This document shows positions 26,009-33,167 of a stretch of DNA of 64,000 nucleotides, one piece after another. A program made the translations under genes and the position numbers. The notes below the pieces were generated by a model that worked only from the letters and a program-made list of their open reading frames with translations, was not told the origin of the DNA and searched no databases. The number at the start of each line of letters is the position of its first letter. Within the stretch, counting starts at the first letter, position 1. Source of the stretch: Pseudomonas sp. CCI4.2 (GTDB lineage: Bacteria; Pseudomonadota; Gammaproteobacteria; Pseudomonadales; Pseudomonadaceae); contig NZ_CP133781.1 of the NCBI RefSeq assembly GCF_034350045.1, positions 1,456,001 to 1,520,000 on the forward strand, in the 5' to 3' direction.

Positions 26009-27238
26009 ATGCACAGACGTCAAATGTTGCTCAACCTTCTTTTGGCCGGTGCGGCCTTGGCATTGCCGTTGGGTGTATCTGCTGCTCAGATTCGCAATGC
26101 TCGGCTGTGGCGAACGGACGATAAACTTCGCCTAGTGTTCGATCTTAGCGGTCCGGTCAGCTATAAGACGTTCACGTTGAGCGCGCCGGAGCGGGTGATC
26201 ATCGACCTCAGCGGCGCGCAGTTGAGCGGGGATTTCCGCCAATTGGCGCTGGCGAACACCCCCATCAAGTCCATTCGCTGCGGGCACTTTGGTCAAGGCG
26301 ATACGCGCATTGTGTTGGACCTGAATGCGCCGGTGCAGCTCAGTAGTTTTTTGCTCGGTCCTGAGGGTTCGCAAGGCCACCGGCTGGTGCTGGATCTGGG
26401 CAGCGCGACTCACGTTCCCGTGCAGATCGCGGCCGTGGGTGCAATTGCGCCGCCCGAACAGCCGTCGCCATTGCGAGACAAAGCTCATCCCAAGCGCAGC
26501 ATCATGGTAGTGGTCGATCCCGGTCATGGCGGAAAAGACCCGGGTGCCATCGGCTCCAAAGGCGAGCGGGAAAAAGACGTGGTGTTGTCCATTGCCCAGT
26601 TGCTCGCCAAGCGCTTGAAGCGCGAGAAAGGGTTTGATGTGCGCCTGGTACGCAACGACGATTTCTTCGTGCCGCTGCGCAAGCGGGTAGAGATCGCTCA
26701 CAAACTCAACGCCGACATGTTCATTTCCGTGCATGCCGACGCTGCGCCGCGGCTCACTGCATCGGGAGCCTCGGTGTATGCGCTTTCAGAAGGCGGCGCC
26801 ACCTCGGCCACAGCGCGCTTCATGGCTCAGCGTGAAAACGGTGCCGACCTGATCGGTGCGAGGAGTCTGCTTAGTCTGAAAGACAAAGACCCGATGCTGG
26901 CTGGGGTGATTCTCGACATGTCGATGAACGCAACGATTGCGGCCAGTTTGCAGCTAGGCAACACAGTGCTTGGCAGCTTGGCTGACATAACGTCGCTGCA
27001 TCAAAAACGCGTCGAGCAAGCGGGTTTTGCCGTGCTCAAATCGCCGGACGTGCCCTCGATTCTGGTCGAAACCGGCTTCATCTCAAACGTCCGCGACAGC
27101 CAGCGATTGGTTACGGCGCGTCATCAACAGGCCGTTGCCGATGGACTGTTTGAGGGGTTACAGCGCTATTTCAAACATAACCCGCCCACTGACTCCTATA
27201 TGGCGTGGCAACAAGAGCACGCACGAGGGCAGGTTTGA
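26009..27238 (+). CDS. amiA: N-acetylmuramoyl-L-alanine amidase (AmiA/AmiC type)
   Basis: This 409-aa periplasmic zinc amidase cleaves the peptide stem from murein during cell separation. Its N-terminal twin-arginine-type signal (MHRRQMLLNLLLAGAALALP) matches export of E. coli AmiA/AmiC. An AMIN domain follows (about 25-130; LVFDLSGPVSYKTFTL), then the Amidase_3 domain from IMVVVDPGHGGKDPGAIG with zinc ligands in DPGHGG, GEREKD and SVHADA and the catalytic glutamate in ILVETGFISN. The start at 26009 is chosen for this signal; the Zur-like box lies 60 bp before it. In P. aeruginosa a similar spare amidase belongs to the zinc-responsive zigA cluster, which fits here. Whether it replaces another amidase at low zinc is inference. 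Confidence 0.88.
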   Translation: MHRRQMLLNLLLAGAALALPLGVSAAQIRNARLWRTDDKLRLVFDLSGPVSYKTFTLSAPERVIIDLSGAQLSGDFRQLALANTPIKSIRCGHFGQGDTRIVLDLNAPVQLSSFLLGPEGSQGHRLVLDLGSATHVPVQIAAVGAIAPPEQPSPLRDKAHPKRSIMVVVDPGHGGKDPGAIGSKGEREKDVVLSIAQLLAKRLKREKGFDVRLVRNDDFFVPLRKRVEIAHKLNADMFISVHADAAPRLTASGASVYALSEGGATSATARFMAQRENGADLIGARSLLSLKDKDPMLAGVILDMSMNATIAASLQLGNTVLGSLADITSLHQKRVEQAGFAVLKSPDVPSILVETGFISNVRDSQRLVTARHQQAVADGLFEGLQRYFKHNPPTDSYMAWQQEHARGQV

Positions 27239-27247
27239 GGCCCCGCG

Positions 27248-27637
27248 TTACTGGCAACCGCCCATACGGTTGCAGGTGAATTTGCTGCGTTTACCGTCAG
27301 AGCTGGAGACCCGGGTGATGGTCGTCCAGCCCACGCGTTGGCTGTAACCGATCCAGGTGTCGCCGTTCGACGCCAGGCCGGTAAAGAACGTCAGCATGCC
27401 GTAGCGACTATTGGTTTGTGCCCACAGCCGGTTGCCTTGAACTTCAAACCCACGAACGTAGGACACCGGGCCGGCCGTTGCCACGCTGTAGCGATTGCCG
27501 AGTGCATCGCTGCACGCGATCAGGTTCGCGCTCTGTGAGCAGCGGGTCGTTTGCGCCTGCATGTTGGTTGGGGCCGCCCGCGCCTGGGCGCTTGCGAGCA
27601 GTATGGCGACCATCAAACTCGTTAAAACGTGATTCAT
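27248..27637 (-). CDS. Small secreted protein in zinc cluster
   Basis: This 129-aa protein has a signal peptide (cleaved near ARAAP, about residue 22) and four cysteines in two pairs (TRCSQ/IACSD and FTCNR/GGCQ). The mature part is rich in aromatic and polar residues (NRLWAQTNSRYGMLTFFTG). I recognise no enzyme family. It is divergent from zigA, and a perfect Zur-type palindrome lies 39-53 bp upstream of its ATG, so it is probably induced by zinc shortage together with zigA. Confidence 0.78.
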   Translation of the reverse strand: MNHVLTSLMVAILLASAQARAAPTNMQAQTTRCSQSANLIACSDALGNRYSVATAGPVSYVRGFEVQGNRLWAQTNSRYGMLTFFTGLASNGDTWIGYSQRVGWTTITRVSSSDGKRSKFTCNRMGGCQ

Positions 27638-27675
27638 CGAAGCGGCCTTTGTCGTACGGGTTAGCTATTCTGCAC

Positions 27676-27690
27676 TGTTATACTATAACA
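27676..27690. promoter_or_regulatory. Zur box between zigA and secreted-protein gene
   Basis: TGTTATACTATAACA is a perfect 15-bp palindrome around a single central base and agrees with the Zur consensus. It lies about 50 bp from both divergent start codons, so one site can repress both genes. Confidence 0.85.
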
Positions 27691-27740
27691 TCTGCCGGCC
27701 GGCGCTTACTTGATGACTTGCGCCCGATGAGGACTGCCTG

Positions 27741-28949
27741 ATGCCCAACCGTCTACCCGTTACCGTTCTGTCTGGATTTCTCGGCGCCGGTAAAAGCACG
27801 CTGCTCAATTACGTTCTGCGCAATCGCGAGCATCTCAAAGTTGCGGTGATCGTCAACGACATGAGTGAAATCAACATCGATGGTGGCGAAGTTCAGCGCG
27901 ATGTCAGCTTAAACCGCGCAGAAGAAAAGCTCATCGAAATGAGCAACGGTTGTATTTGCTGCACCTTACGCGAAGATCTGCTTGAAGAGGTCAGTCGGTT
28001 GGCGCAGGACGGTCGTTTTGATTACCTACTGATCGAGTCCACCGGAATTTCGGAGCCGCTGCCCGTGGCGGAAACCTTCACGTTCCGTGATGAACAAGGA
28101 AAAAGCCTGGCCGACATGGCGCGTCTTGACACCATGGTGACCGTGGTGGATGGCATGAACTTTCTTCTCGATTACCAGGCCTCCGAAAGCCTGGCGACCG
28201 CTGGCGAAACTTTGGGCGAAGACGATGAGCGTTCGATTACCGATTTGCTGATCGAGCAGGTCGAATTTGCAGATGTTCTGTTGATTAGCAAGATCGACCT
28301 AATCAGCGTCAGCGAACGCGAGGAGTTGACCGCGATTCTGCATCGGCTTAACGCCCACGCAGAGATCATCCCCATGGTCATGGGTGAAATTCCGCTGAAA
28401 AAAATCCTCAACACTGGGCGTTTCGATTTCGAGCGGGCGTCGTTGGCACCGGGTTGGCTCAAGGAGATGCGCGGCGAGCACCTACCTGAAACTGAAGAGT
28501 ACGGCATTGCTTCAACCGCTTATCGCGCACGTAGGCCGTTTCATCCTCAGCGGTTTTATGACTTCATCGACCGTGAATGGATCAATGGAAAACTATTGCG
28601 CTCAAAAGGCTTTTTCTGGCTCGCGAGCAAGCATCAGGACGCCGGAAGCTGGTCGCAAGCCGGCGGGCTGATGCGCTATGGTTTCGCCGGACGGTGGTGG
28701 CGTTTTGTGCCCAAACAACACTGGCCGCAGGACCCGGAAAGTGCGGCGACGATCATGGAAAACTGGGTCGAAAAAACCGGCGATTGCCGCCAAGAATTGG
28801 TGTTTATCGGGCAACACATCAACTTTGCACGGCTCGTCGACGAACTGGACAGCTGCTTGCTGACCGATGAGGAAATGGCGCTAGGTGTTGAGGAATGGCT
28901 TCAGTTTACCGATCCCTTCGGGCCCTGGCATGACGAGGTAGCCGCTTGA
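27741..28949 (+). CDS. zigA: Zinc-responsive COG0523 GTPase ZigA
   Basis: This 402-aa P-loop GTPase of the COG0523/CobW family is thought to be a zinc metallochaperone used when zinc is scarce. It has Walker [12 protein letters not shown] (12-22), the metal-binding C-x-C-C motif in [11 protein letters not shown] (about 70-80), ESTGISEP as switch region and the ISKID guanine-specificity motif. The C-terminal CobW_C domain contains [13 protein letters not shown]. Length and order match ZigA of P. aeruginosa. A perfect Zur box lies 51 bp upstream of the ATG. The dksA2, folE2 and pyrC2 genes often seen in this cluster are not in the window. Confidence 0.93.
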   Translation: MPNRLPVTVLSGFLGAGKSTLLNYVLRNREHLKVAVIVNDMSEINIDGGEVQRDVSLNRAEEKLIEMSNGCICCTLREDLLEEVSRLAQDGRFDYLLIESTGISEPLPVAETFTFRDEQGKSLADMARLDTMVTVVDGMNFLLDYQASESLATAGETLGEDDERSITDLLIEQVEFADVLLISKIDLISVSEREELTAILHRLNAHAEIIPMVMGEIPLKKILNTGRFDFERASLAPGWLKEMRGEHLPETEEYGIASTAYRARRPFHPQRFYDFIDREWINGKLLRSKGFFWLASKHQDAGSWSQAGGLMRYGFAGRWWRFVPKQHWPQDPESAATIMENWVEKTGDCRQELVFIGQHINFARLVDELDSCLLTDEEMALGVEEWLQFTDPFGPWHDEVAA

Positions 28950-28968
28950 AGCTCACGGCCTGAGCAGC

Positions 28969-29328
28969 TTACGGTGTTAGCCACTGGCCTTGACTTTGTC
29001 CTTCGCAAAAAGGCTTGAGGTAGTGAGCGTCGGTAGCAACGCCGTAATAGTGAATATTTTGGTGATAGGGCATATTGGCGACTTGGGCATTGCTGCACAC
29101 GCCAAAGGCGCCGGTGGGGCATTGCTCGACAAAGACGACGTCGACTTTTTGCCCGGCAAATTGCGGTTGGCAAAAGCCGTCGTGAAAAAGCTTCGTCGGG
29201 ATGTTTCGGTTCTCCTGGCAAACTTTGACGTCGAGGCGTTCGGCTTGAGTGTGTACCACGCAAGCTTCGGCCCAAACCTCATTCGATGTCATCCATAACA
29301 GTGTCGCCAGCCAGATCACGCGCATCAT
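28969..29328 (-). CDS. Small cysteine-rich secreted protein
   Basis: This protein of 119 aa (118 if the second ATG is used) has a signal peptide cleaved near VWAEA (residue 20) and six cysteines (EACVV, KVCQE, GFCQP, EQCPT, GVCSN, PFCEG), enough for three disulfides. I recognise no fold. It sits between two COG0523 GTPase genes in opposite orientation, which suggests but does not prove a metal-related role. Confidence 0.75.
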   Translation of the reverse strand: MMRVIWLATLLWMTSNEVWAEACVVHTQAERLDVKVCQENRNIPTKLFHDGFCQPQFAGQKVDVVFVEQCPTGAFGVCSNAQVANMPYHQNIHYYGVATDAHYLKPFCEGQSQGQWLTP

Positions 29329-29364
29329 TTACCCGTACCTTCCACTCTTAAGAAATCGGCCACT

Positions 29365-30327
29365 ATGTTGCAGAACATCCCGACCCACGTCATTGCGGGC
29401 CCTTTAGGCGCTGGCAAAACCAGCTTGATCAAACAGCTGCTGACGCAAAAACCAGTCGGCGAGCGCTGGGCGATCTTGATTAATGAATTTGGTCAGATCG
29501 GTCTGGATGCTGCGCTGCTGACCACGGCCGCCGATGGTATCGCACTTGGCGAGGTCGCTGGCGGGTGCCTGTGTTGCGTCAACGGCGCGCCGTTTCAAAT
29601 CGGTTTGGGTCGTTTGCTGAAGAGCGCGCGACCGGACCGATTGTTGATTGAGCCGTCAGGGCTTGGGCATCCGGCGCAGTTGATGGAACAGCTGCGTGAG
29701 CCGCCGTGGGAAGGCGTATTGGCGCTTCAGCCCAGCGTGTTGGTGCTGGATGCGGCGGCAATGGCGGCGGGTCAGCCATTGCCATACAGCCAGCGAGCGG
29801 CGTTGAACGGTGCGGGTGTATTGGTCATGAATAAATCTGCGGGGCTAGTTCCGGCGGAACGCGACAAACTGGCTGGGTTATTACCGGACAAACCCTTGTT
29901 CTGGACCGACCAAGGCGTTCTGCCGCTGGCCAATTTGCCCGGCGTTGATGCTCAGGCGTCCGCGTCGGTGGATAACTTCAGTCCACCAAAAGGGTTGGCG
30001 CAACTTCCGGCCATCTGGACCGATTCCCGTCAGCCCATTTGCCTAAGCCAAACTCAGCCAGAGGGTTGGAGCATCGGTTGGCGTTGGCACCCAAGCCAAC
30101 AATTTGAATTGATGCAGGTTCAGCAGTGGCTTAATCGTCAGGCGTGGCGGCGGGCCAAGCTGGTTATTCACAGCAACGCGGGGTGGTTGTCAGGCAATGC
30201 GCTGGAGGGCGCTGCAATTCACTGGCAAAACAGCGAATGGCGTCGAGACTCACGGCTGGAGCTGATTTTCAGCACGCCCCAGGACGAGGCGGCGTTGCAA
30301 GCGGGACTGGCTGCCTGCTTGATCTAA
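29365..30327 (+). CDS. Second COG0523/CobW-family GTPase
   Basis: This 320-aa protein is shorter than ZigA. It has Walker A GPLGAGKTSLI (about 12-22), LINEFGQIGLD, the C-x-C-C metal motif in GGCLCCVNG (about 69-77) and EPSGLGHPAQL. The guanine-specificity motif reads MNKSAG, so the aspartate of NKxD is missing and nucleotide preference may be relaxed. The C-terminal part is reduced compared with CobW_C. It probably acts as another metal-insertion chaperone near zigA. No clear Zur box lies directly upstream (29329-29364). Confidence 0.86.
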   Translation: MLQNIPTHVIAGPLGAGKTSLIKQLLTQKPVGERWAILINEFGQIGLDAALLTTAADGIALGEVAGGCLCCVNGAPFQIGLGRLLKSARPDRLLIEPSGLGHPAQLMEQLREPPWEGVLALQPSVLVLDAAAMAAGQPLPYSQRAALNGAGVLVMNKSAGLVPAERDKLAGLLPDKPLFWTDQGVLPLANLPGVDAQASASVDNFSPPKGLAQLPAIWTDSRQPICLSQTQPEGWSIGWRWHPSQQFELMQVQQWLNRQAWRRAKLVIHSNAGWLSGNALEGAAIHWQNSEWRRDSRLELIFSTPQDEAALQAGLAACLI

Positions 30328-30332
30328 ACGGG

Positions 30333-30361
30333 TTATGCACAGCCCCGTCTAGTTATGCACG
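30333..30361. repeat. Two DnaA-box-like nonamers after the GTPase gene
   Basis: TTATGCACA at 30333-30341 matches the DnaA box TTATNCACA, and TTATGCACG follows at 30353-30361 in the same orientation, 20 bp apart. It could be chance. Confidence 0.4.
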
Positions 30362-30366
30362 TTTAA

Positions 30367-30759
30367 TTACAACTTGCGCTTGATATGGTTTTCGCGCCAT
30401 TCGCTCATCTCGATGACGTTGGCGCTTGGCGGTGGAGTTTTGATTTCAAACGGGTAGGGTGCCAGCACGATTTGCGCGGTGTGGGCGCCGAACATTGTGA
30501 TCGTGCCGGGGTGCCGCTGCTCGCCGGTTACGGTGAACTCAAAGTTATACACGCGAGCCAAGCGCTTTGTGCCATTGGCATCGCGTGCAAATGTCAGGCG
30601 ACGCAGCGCTACGTTGCCGTCAAGCAATTCGATGTCGAGTTTGGCGCAGTGTTGCTTAACCCGCGCCAATGCTTGCTCACGCAAACCATGGGAATGCCAG
30701 AGCCATGCGGCGCAGGTTGCCAAGACCATCAAGACAAAAAGATTACCCAGCGTCAGCAT
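30367..30759 (-). CDS. DUF3301 family membrane-anchored protein
   Basis: This 130-aa protein has one N-terminal membrane helix (MLTLGNLFVLMVLATCAAWLW) and a charged domain with the family pattern HCAKLDIELLDGNVALRRL. Its function is unknown. I start at ATG 30759, which has GGAG 10 bp upstream and matches the usual N-terminus, rather than the GTG at 30777. Confidence 0.85.
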   Translation of the reverse strand: MLTLGNLFVLMVLATCAAWLWHSHGLREQALARVKQHCAKLDIELLDGNVALRRLTFARDANGTKRLARVYNFEFTVTGEQRHPGTITMFGAHTAQIVLAPYPFEIKTPPPSANVIEMSEWRENHIKRKL

Positions 30760-30864
30760 GAAAGTGTGCTCCACCAAAGGACGTCCAGCTTAACTGGGTA
30801 TGACGATTTTCAGCCATACCGGTCGACCTAAATTTCGTTCAATTCCGTTCTTGTTCATCTGCCG

Positions 30865-31350
30865 TTAAGGCGCTTCTTCCTTGATTTCCTGATAACGCTT
30901 TTCAAGCTCTTGACGAATTTGACGCCGTTGCTTGGCTTGAACGTAACGACGCTTATCTTCGCTGTTGGCCGGTTCAAGCGGCGGTACTGTGGCCGGCTTG
31001 CGCTGATCGTCGACGGCCACCATGGTGAAGAAGCAGCTGTTGGTGTGTCGAACCGAGCGTTCGCGGATGTTTTCAGTCACCACCTTGATCCCGACTTCCA
31101 TCGAGGTATTGCCGGTGTAGTTGACCGATGCAAGAAAGGTCACCAGTTCGCCCACGTGAATAGGTTCACGAAAAATCACCTGGTCCACTGACAGCGTCAC
31201 CACATATCGCCCGGCGTAGCGGCTGGCGCAGGCGTAAGCGACCTCATCGAGGTATTTGAGCAAAGTGCCCCCGTGAACGTTGCCAGAGAAATTGGCCATG
31301 TCCGGGGTCATCAAGACAGTCATCGATAGTTGAGCGTTTCCGGGTTCCAT
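30865..31350 (-). CDS. Acyl-CoA thioesterase (hotdog fold)
   Basis: This 161-aa thioesterase would hydrolyse acyl-CoA to free acid and CoA. The hotdog domain shows NFSGNVHGGTLLKYLDEVAY, where an aspartate is part of the catalytic site in YciA-like enzymes, and the SVDQVIFREPIHVGELV strand. The last ~30 residues form a charged helix (KRRYVQAKQRRQIRQELEKR) not seen in short YciA proteins. A 24-bp palindrome lies about 90 bp upstream. Confidence 0.87.
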   Translation of the reverse strand: MEPGNAQLSMTVLMTPDMANFSGNVHGGTLLKYLDEVAYACASRYAGRYVVTLSVDQVIFREPIHVGELVTFLASVNYTGNTSMEVGIKVVTENIRERSVRHTNSCFFTMVAVDDQRKPATVPPLEPANSEDKRRYVQAKQRRQIRQELEKRYQEIKEEAP

Positions 31351-31436
31351 AGCGTACTCACAGGTGGGGTGTGTCAGAAGTGCACCTTAGGGTGGCGCTC
31401 ATGTTCTTGGATCAATTTTTATACAGCATTATTCGG

Positions 31437-31460
31437 GACGGCGGCGACGTCGCCGCCGTC
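31437..31460. repeat. Perfect 24-bp GC palindrome
   Basis: gacggcggcgac is followed directly by its exact complement gtcgccgccgtc with no spacer. It lies between the SMI1-like gene and the thioesterase gene, both on the minus strand. It has no T-run, so a terminator is doubtful. Confidence 0.6.
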
Positions 31461-31546
31461 ACGTAGGCGTGTGTGTAAAGTCCCACATAGTTACATCCAG
31501 CTGGAGCCGTCCTGGCATTGCGCCGGAACGGCGTCCTGATGTCGAC

Positions 31547-31954
31547 TCAGCTTTCCAGCCAGACATCCCGGGCCCAGTGCCAGACTGACTCCCAGCTTTC
31601 TTCAGTCACCAGCTCTTCTTCAGCGGACCATTGCACTACGGTGCCGTCTTCTTCCACGCAATAATAATCGTCGCCGTCCTGACAGATCGGGATCAATTCA
31701 CGTGGTACGCCGATGTCCCACGCCGTTGCGCACACTTCTGGCAGATAAGTGTGCGATTGCGGGTCCATCACTGTGACCGGTTCCAAACTTCCGTAAACCA
31801 CGTCGCTGACGGTGAGCAGGAATTCCTTGAACACGAACGGAATATTGATAAACAGCTGTTCCTCGATTTCTACCAGGACATCATCGTCAGGCAATTCAAG
31901 GGGTACTGGTACCCGTTCGTTCTTTTCACGCAGCTCTTCAATGACTTCTTCCAC
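31547..31954 (-). CDS. SMI1/KNR4 family protein
   Basis: This 135-aa acidic protein has the SMI1/KNR4 pattern: PLELPDDDVLVEIEEQLFINIPFVFKEFLL near residues 17-46, then GVPRELIPICQDGDDYYCVEEDG and a W-rich C-terminus (ESWESVWHWARDVW). Many family members are toxin-immunity proteins, but no toxin gene adjoins here, so this looks like the conserved stand-alone Pseudomonas version. Its function is unproven. Confidence 0.87.
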   Translation of the reverse strand: MEEVIEELREKNERVPVPLELPDDDVLVEIEEQLFINIPFVFKEFLLTVSDVVYGSLEPVTVMDPQSHTYLPEVCATAWDIGVPRELIPICQDGDDYYCVEEDGTVVQWSAEEELVTEESWESVWHWARDVWLES

Positions 31955-32031
31955 GACCTGGATCCTCTAAACTATTGGCGCGGTTTATACAGTAGCGTAA
32001 AGCGTTTCTCAAAATAACTACCCGAATGGAT

Positions 32032-32059
32032 AAAACAAAACCCCGGCCAAAGACCGGGG
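32032..32059 (-). terminator. Rho-independent terminator of Tim44-like gene
   Basis: On the minus strand CCCCGG-TCTTTGG-CCGGGG is followed by TTTTGTTTT. It lies 22 bp after the stop codon at 32081. Confidence 0.9.
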
Positions 32060-32080
32060 TTCTGTGTGTTGTAGCGCGGA

Positions 32081-32935
32081 TCAGCCGTTTTGGCGGATAC
32101 CGGCTACCAGCCAAGGCTGGTTATCACCTTGTGGACGCTCCATGTTCCAGCTTTCGCTGAACACTTCGCCTTGATCGAAGCGCGAAGTCTTGGACAGGCC
32201 GGAGAAGGTCAGCGTGGCGACGGTTTTATCCGAGCGATCATCCAGGCCGTCGAGTTGTACAGTCAGGTTGTCGATGTAGGTCGACTGAAAGCCGTCTCCC
32301 AGGTTTGCGCGTTCCTGCTTGAGGAACTGCAACATCTGTGGCGTCACAAACTCGGCAATCTTGTCCATCTCATTGGCGTCCCAGTGCTGTTGCAGCGACT
32401 GGAAGTGGCCACGAGCGGCGTCTAGGAAGCGTGATTCGTTAAACCAGGCTGGCGCTTGGATCACTGGCGCCGGTGCAGAAGCTGCGGACGACCCACCGAA
32501 CATTGAGGCTTGAGCCGGTGGTTCATGGGTTTCACGCTGAAACGGCGTGTGGCCAGCGGCAGCCATGTCAGGCTGCTTGCGACGACGTGCGGCGATAAAC
32601 CGGAAAATCACGAAGCCGATGATGGCCATGATCAGGATGTCGAAGAACTGCATGCCGTGGAAGCCGCCGCCCATGAACATCGAGGCCAGTAAGCCACCGG
32701 CTGCGAGGCCGGCTAAAGGACCCAACCAGCGCGACGCGCCGCCAGCAGGACGAGCAGCAGCGGCTGCGGCACCTGCAGCACCCGGTGCGGCAGATGGAGA
32801 AGAAGTCGGCGCTTGGCGCATTTGATGGCTTGGCGCTGAACCGAAGGACTTGCCGCCACCGAAGCGCGCGTTGGCGTCGAGGCTCATTGTGAGCCCGATG
32901 CACAACACCATTACGATGCTAAAAAAACGTTGCAT
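32081..32935 (-). CDS. Tim44-like domain membrane protein
   Basis: This 284-aa protein has an N-terminal signal/anchor (MQRFFSIVMVLCIGLTMSLDANA) and a low-complexity Ala/Pro/Ser region. A Gly/Ala-rich helical stretch (AGLAAGGLLASMFMGGGFHGM) with a following membrane helix (FFDILIMAIIGFVIFRFIAARRR) comes next. The C-terminal Tim44/MRPL45 domain occupies about 165-284 (FNESRFLDAARGHFQSLQQHWDANEMDKIAEFVTPQM). The bacterial role is unknown. I start at ATG 32935 with GGGA upstream, since the frame extension to 32986 would hide the signal. Confidence 0.88.
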   Translation of the reverse strand: MQRFFSIVMVLCIGLTMSLDANARFGGGKSFGSAPSHQMRQAPTSSPSAAPGAAGAAAAAARPAGGASRWLGPLAGLAAGGLLASMFMGGGFHGMQFFDILIMAIIGFVIFRFIAARRRKQPDMAAAGHTPFQRETHEPPAQASMFGGSSAASAPAPVIQAPAWFNESRFLDAARGHFQSLQQHWDANEMDKIAEFVTPQMLQFLKQERANLGDGFQSTYIDNLTVQLDGLDDRSDKTVATLTFSGLSKTSRFDQGEVFSESWNMERPQGDNQPWLVAGIRQNG

Positions 32936-33092
32936 AAGGGATTCCCATTTGTGGATTGCACGCGCGTCATGTTGCACATGAGCCATGGCGATAGCTAGCG
33001 ACTAAATGTTTCGGGCTTTTACCTGGAAAGGCGAGGTCCGATTCTGCATAGCCTGTAAGGCATTTCCTTCCGCTACGACTGACACATTACCT

Positions 33093-33154
33093 GTAGGAGC
33101 CAACTTGTTGGCGAGAAGTCATAACATGTTCCTCGCCAACACGTTGGCTCCAGG
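33093..33154. repeat. REP inverted pair
   Basis: gtaggagccaacttgttggcgag and ctcgccaacacgttggctcc face each other just after the uvrD stop codon. Confidence 0.8.
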
Positions 33155-33167
33155 TCCAGGCTTAAAG

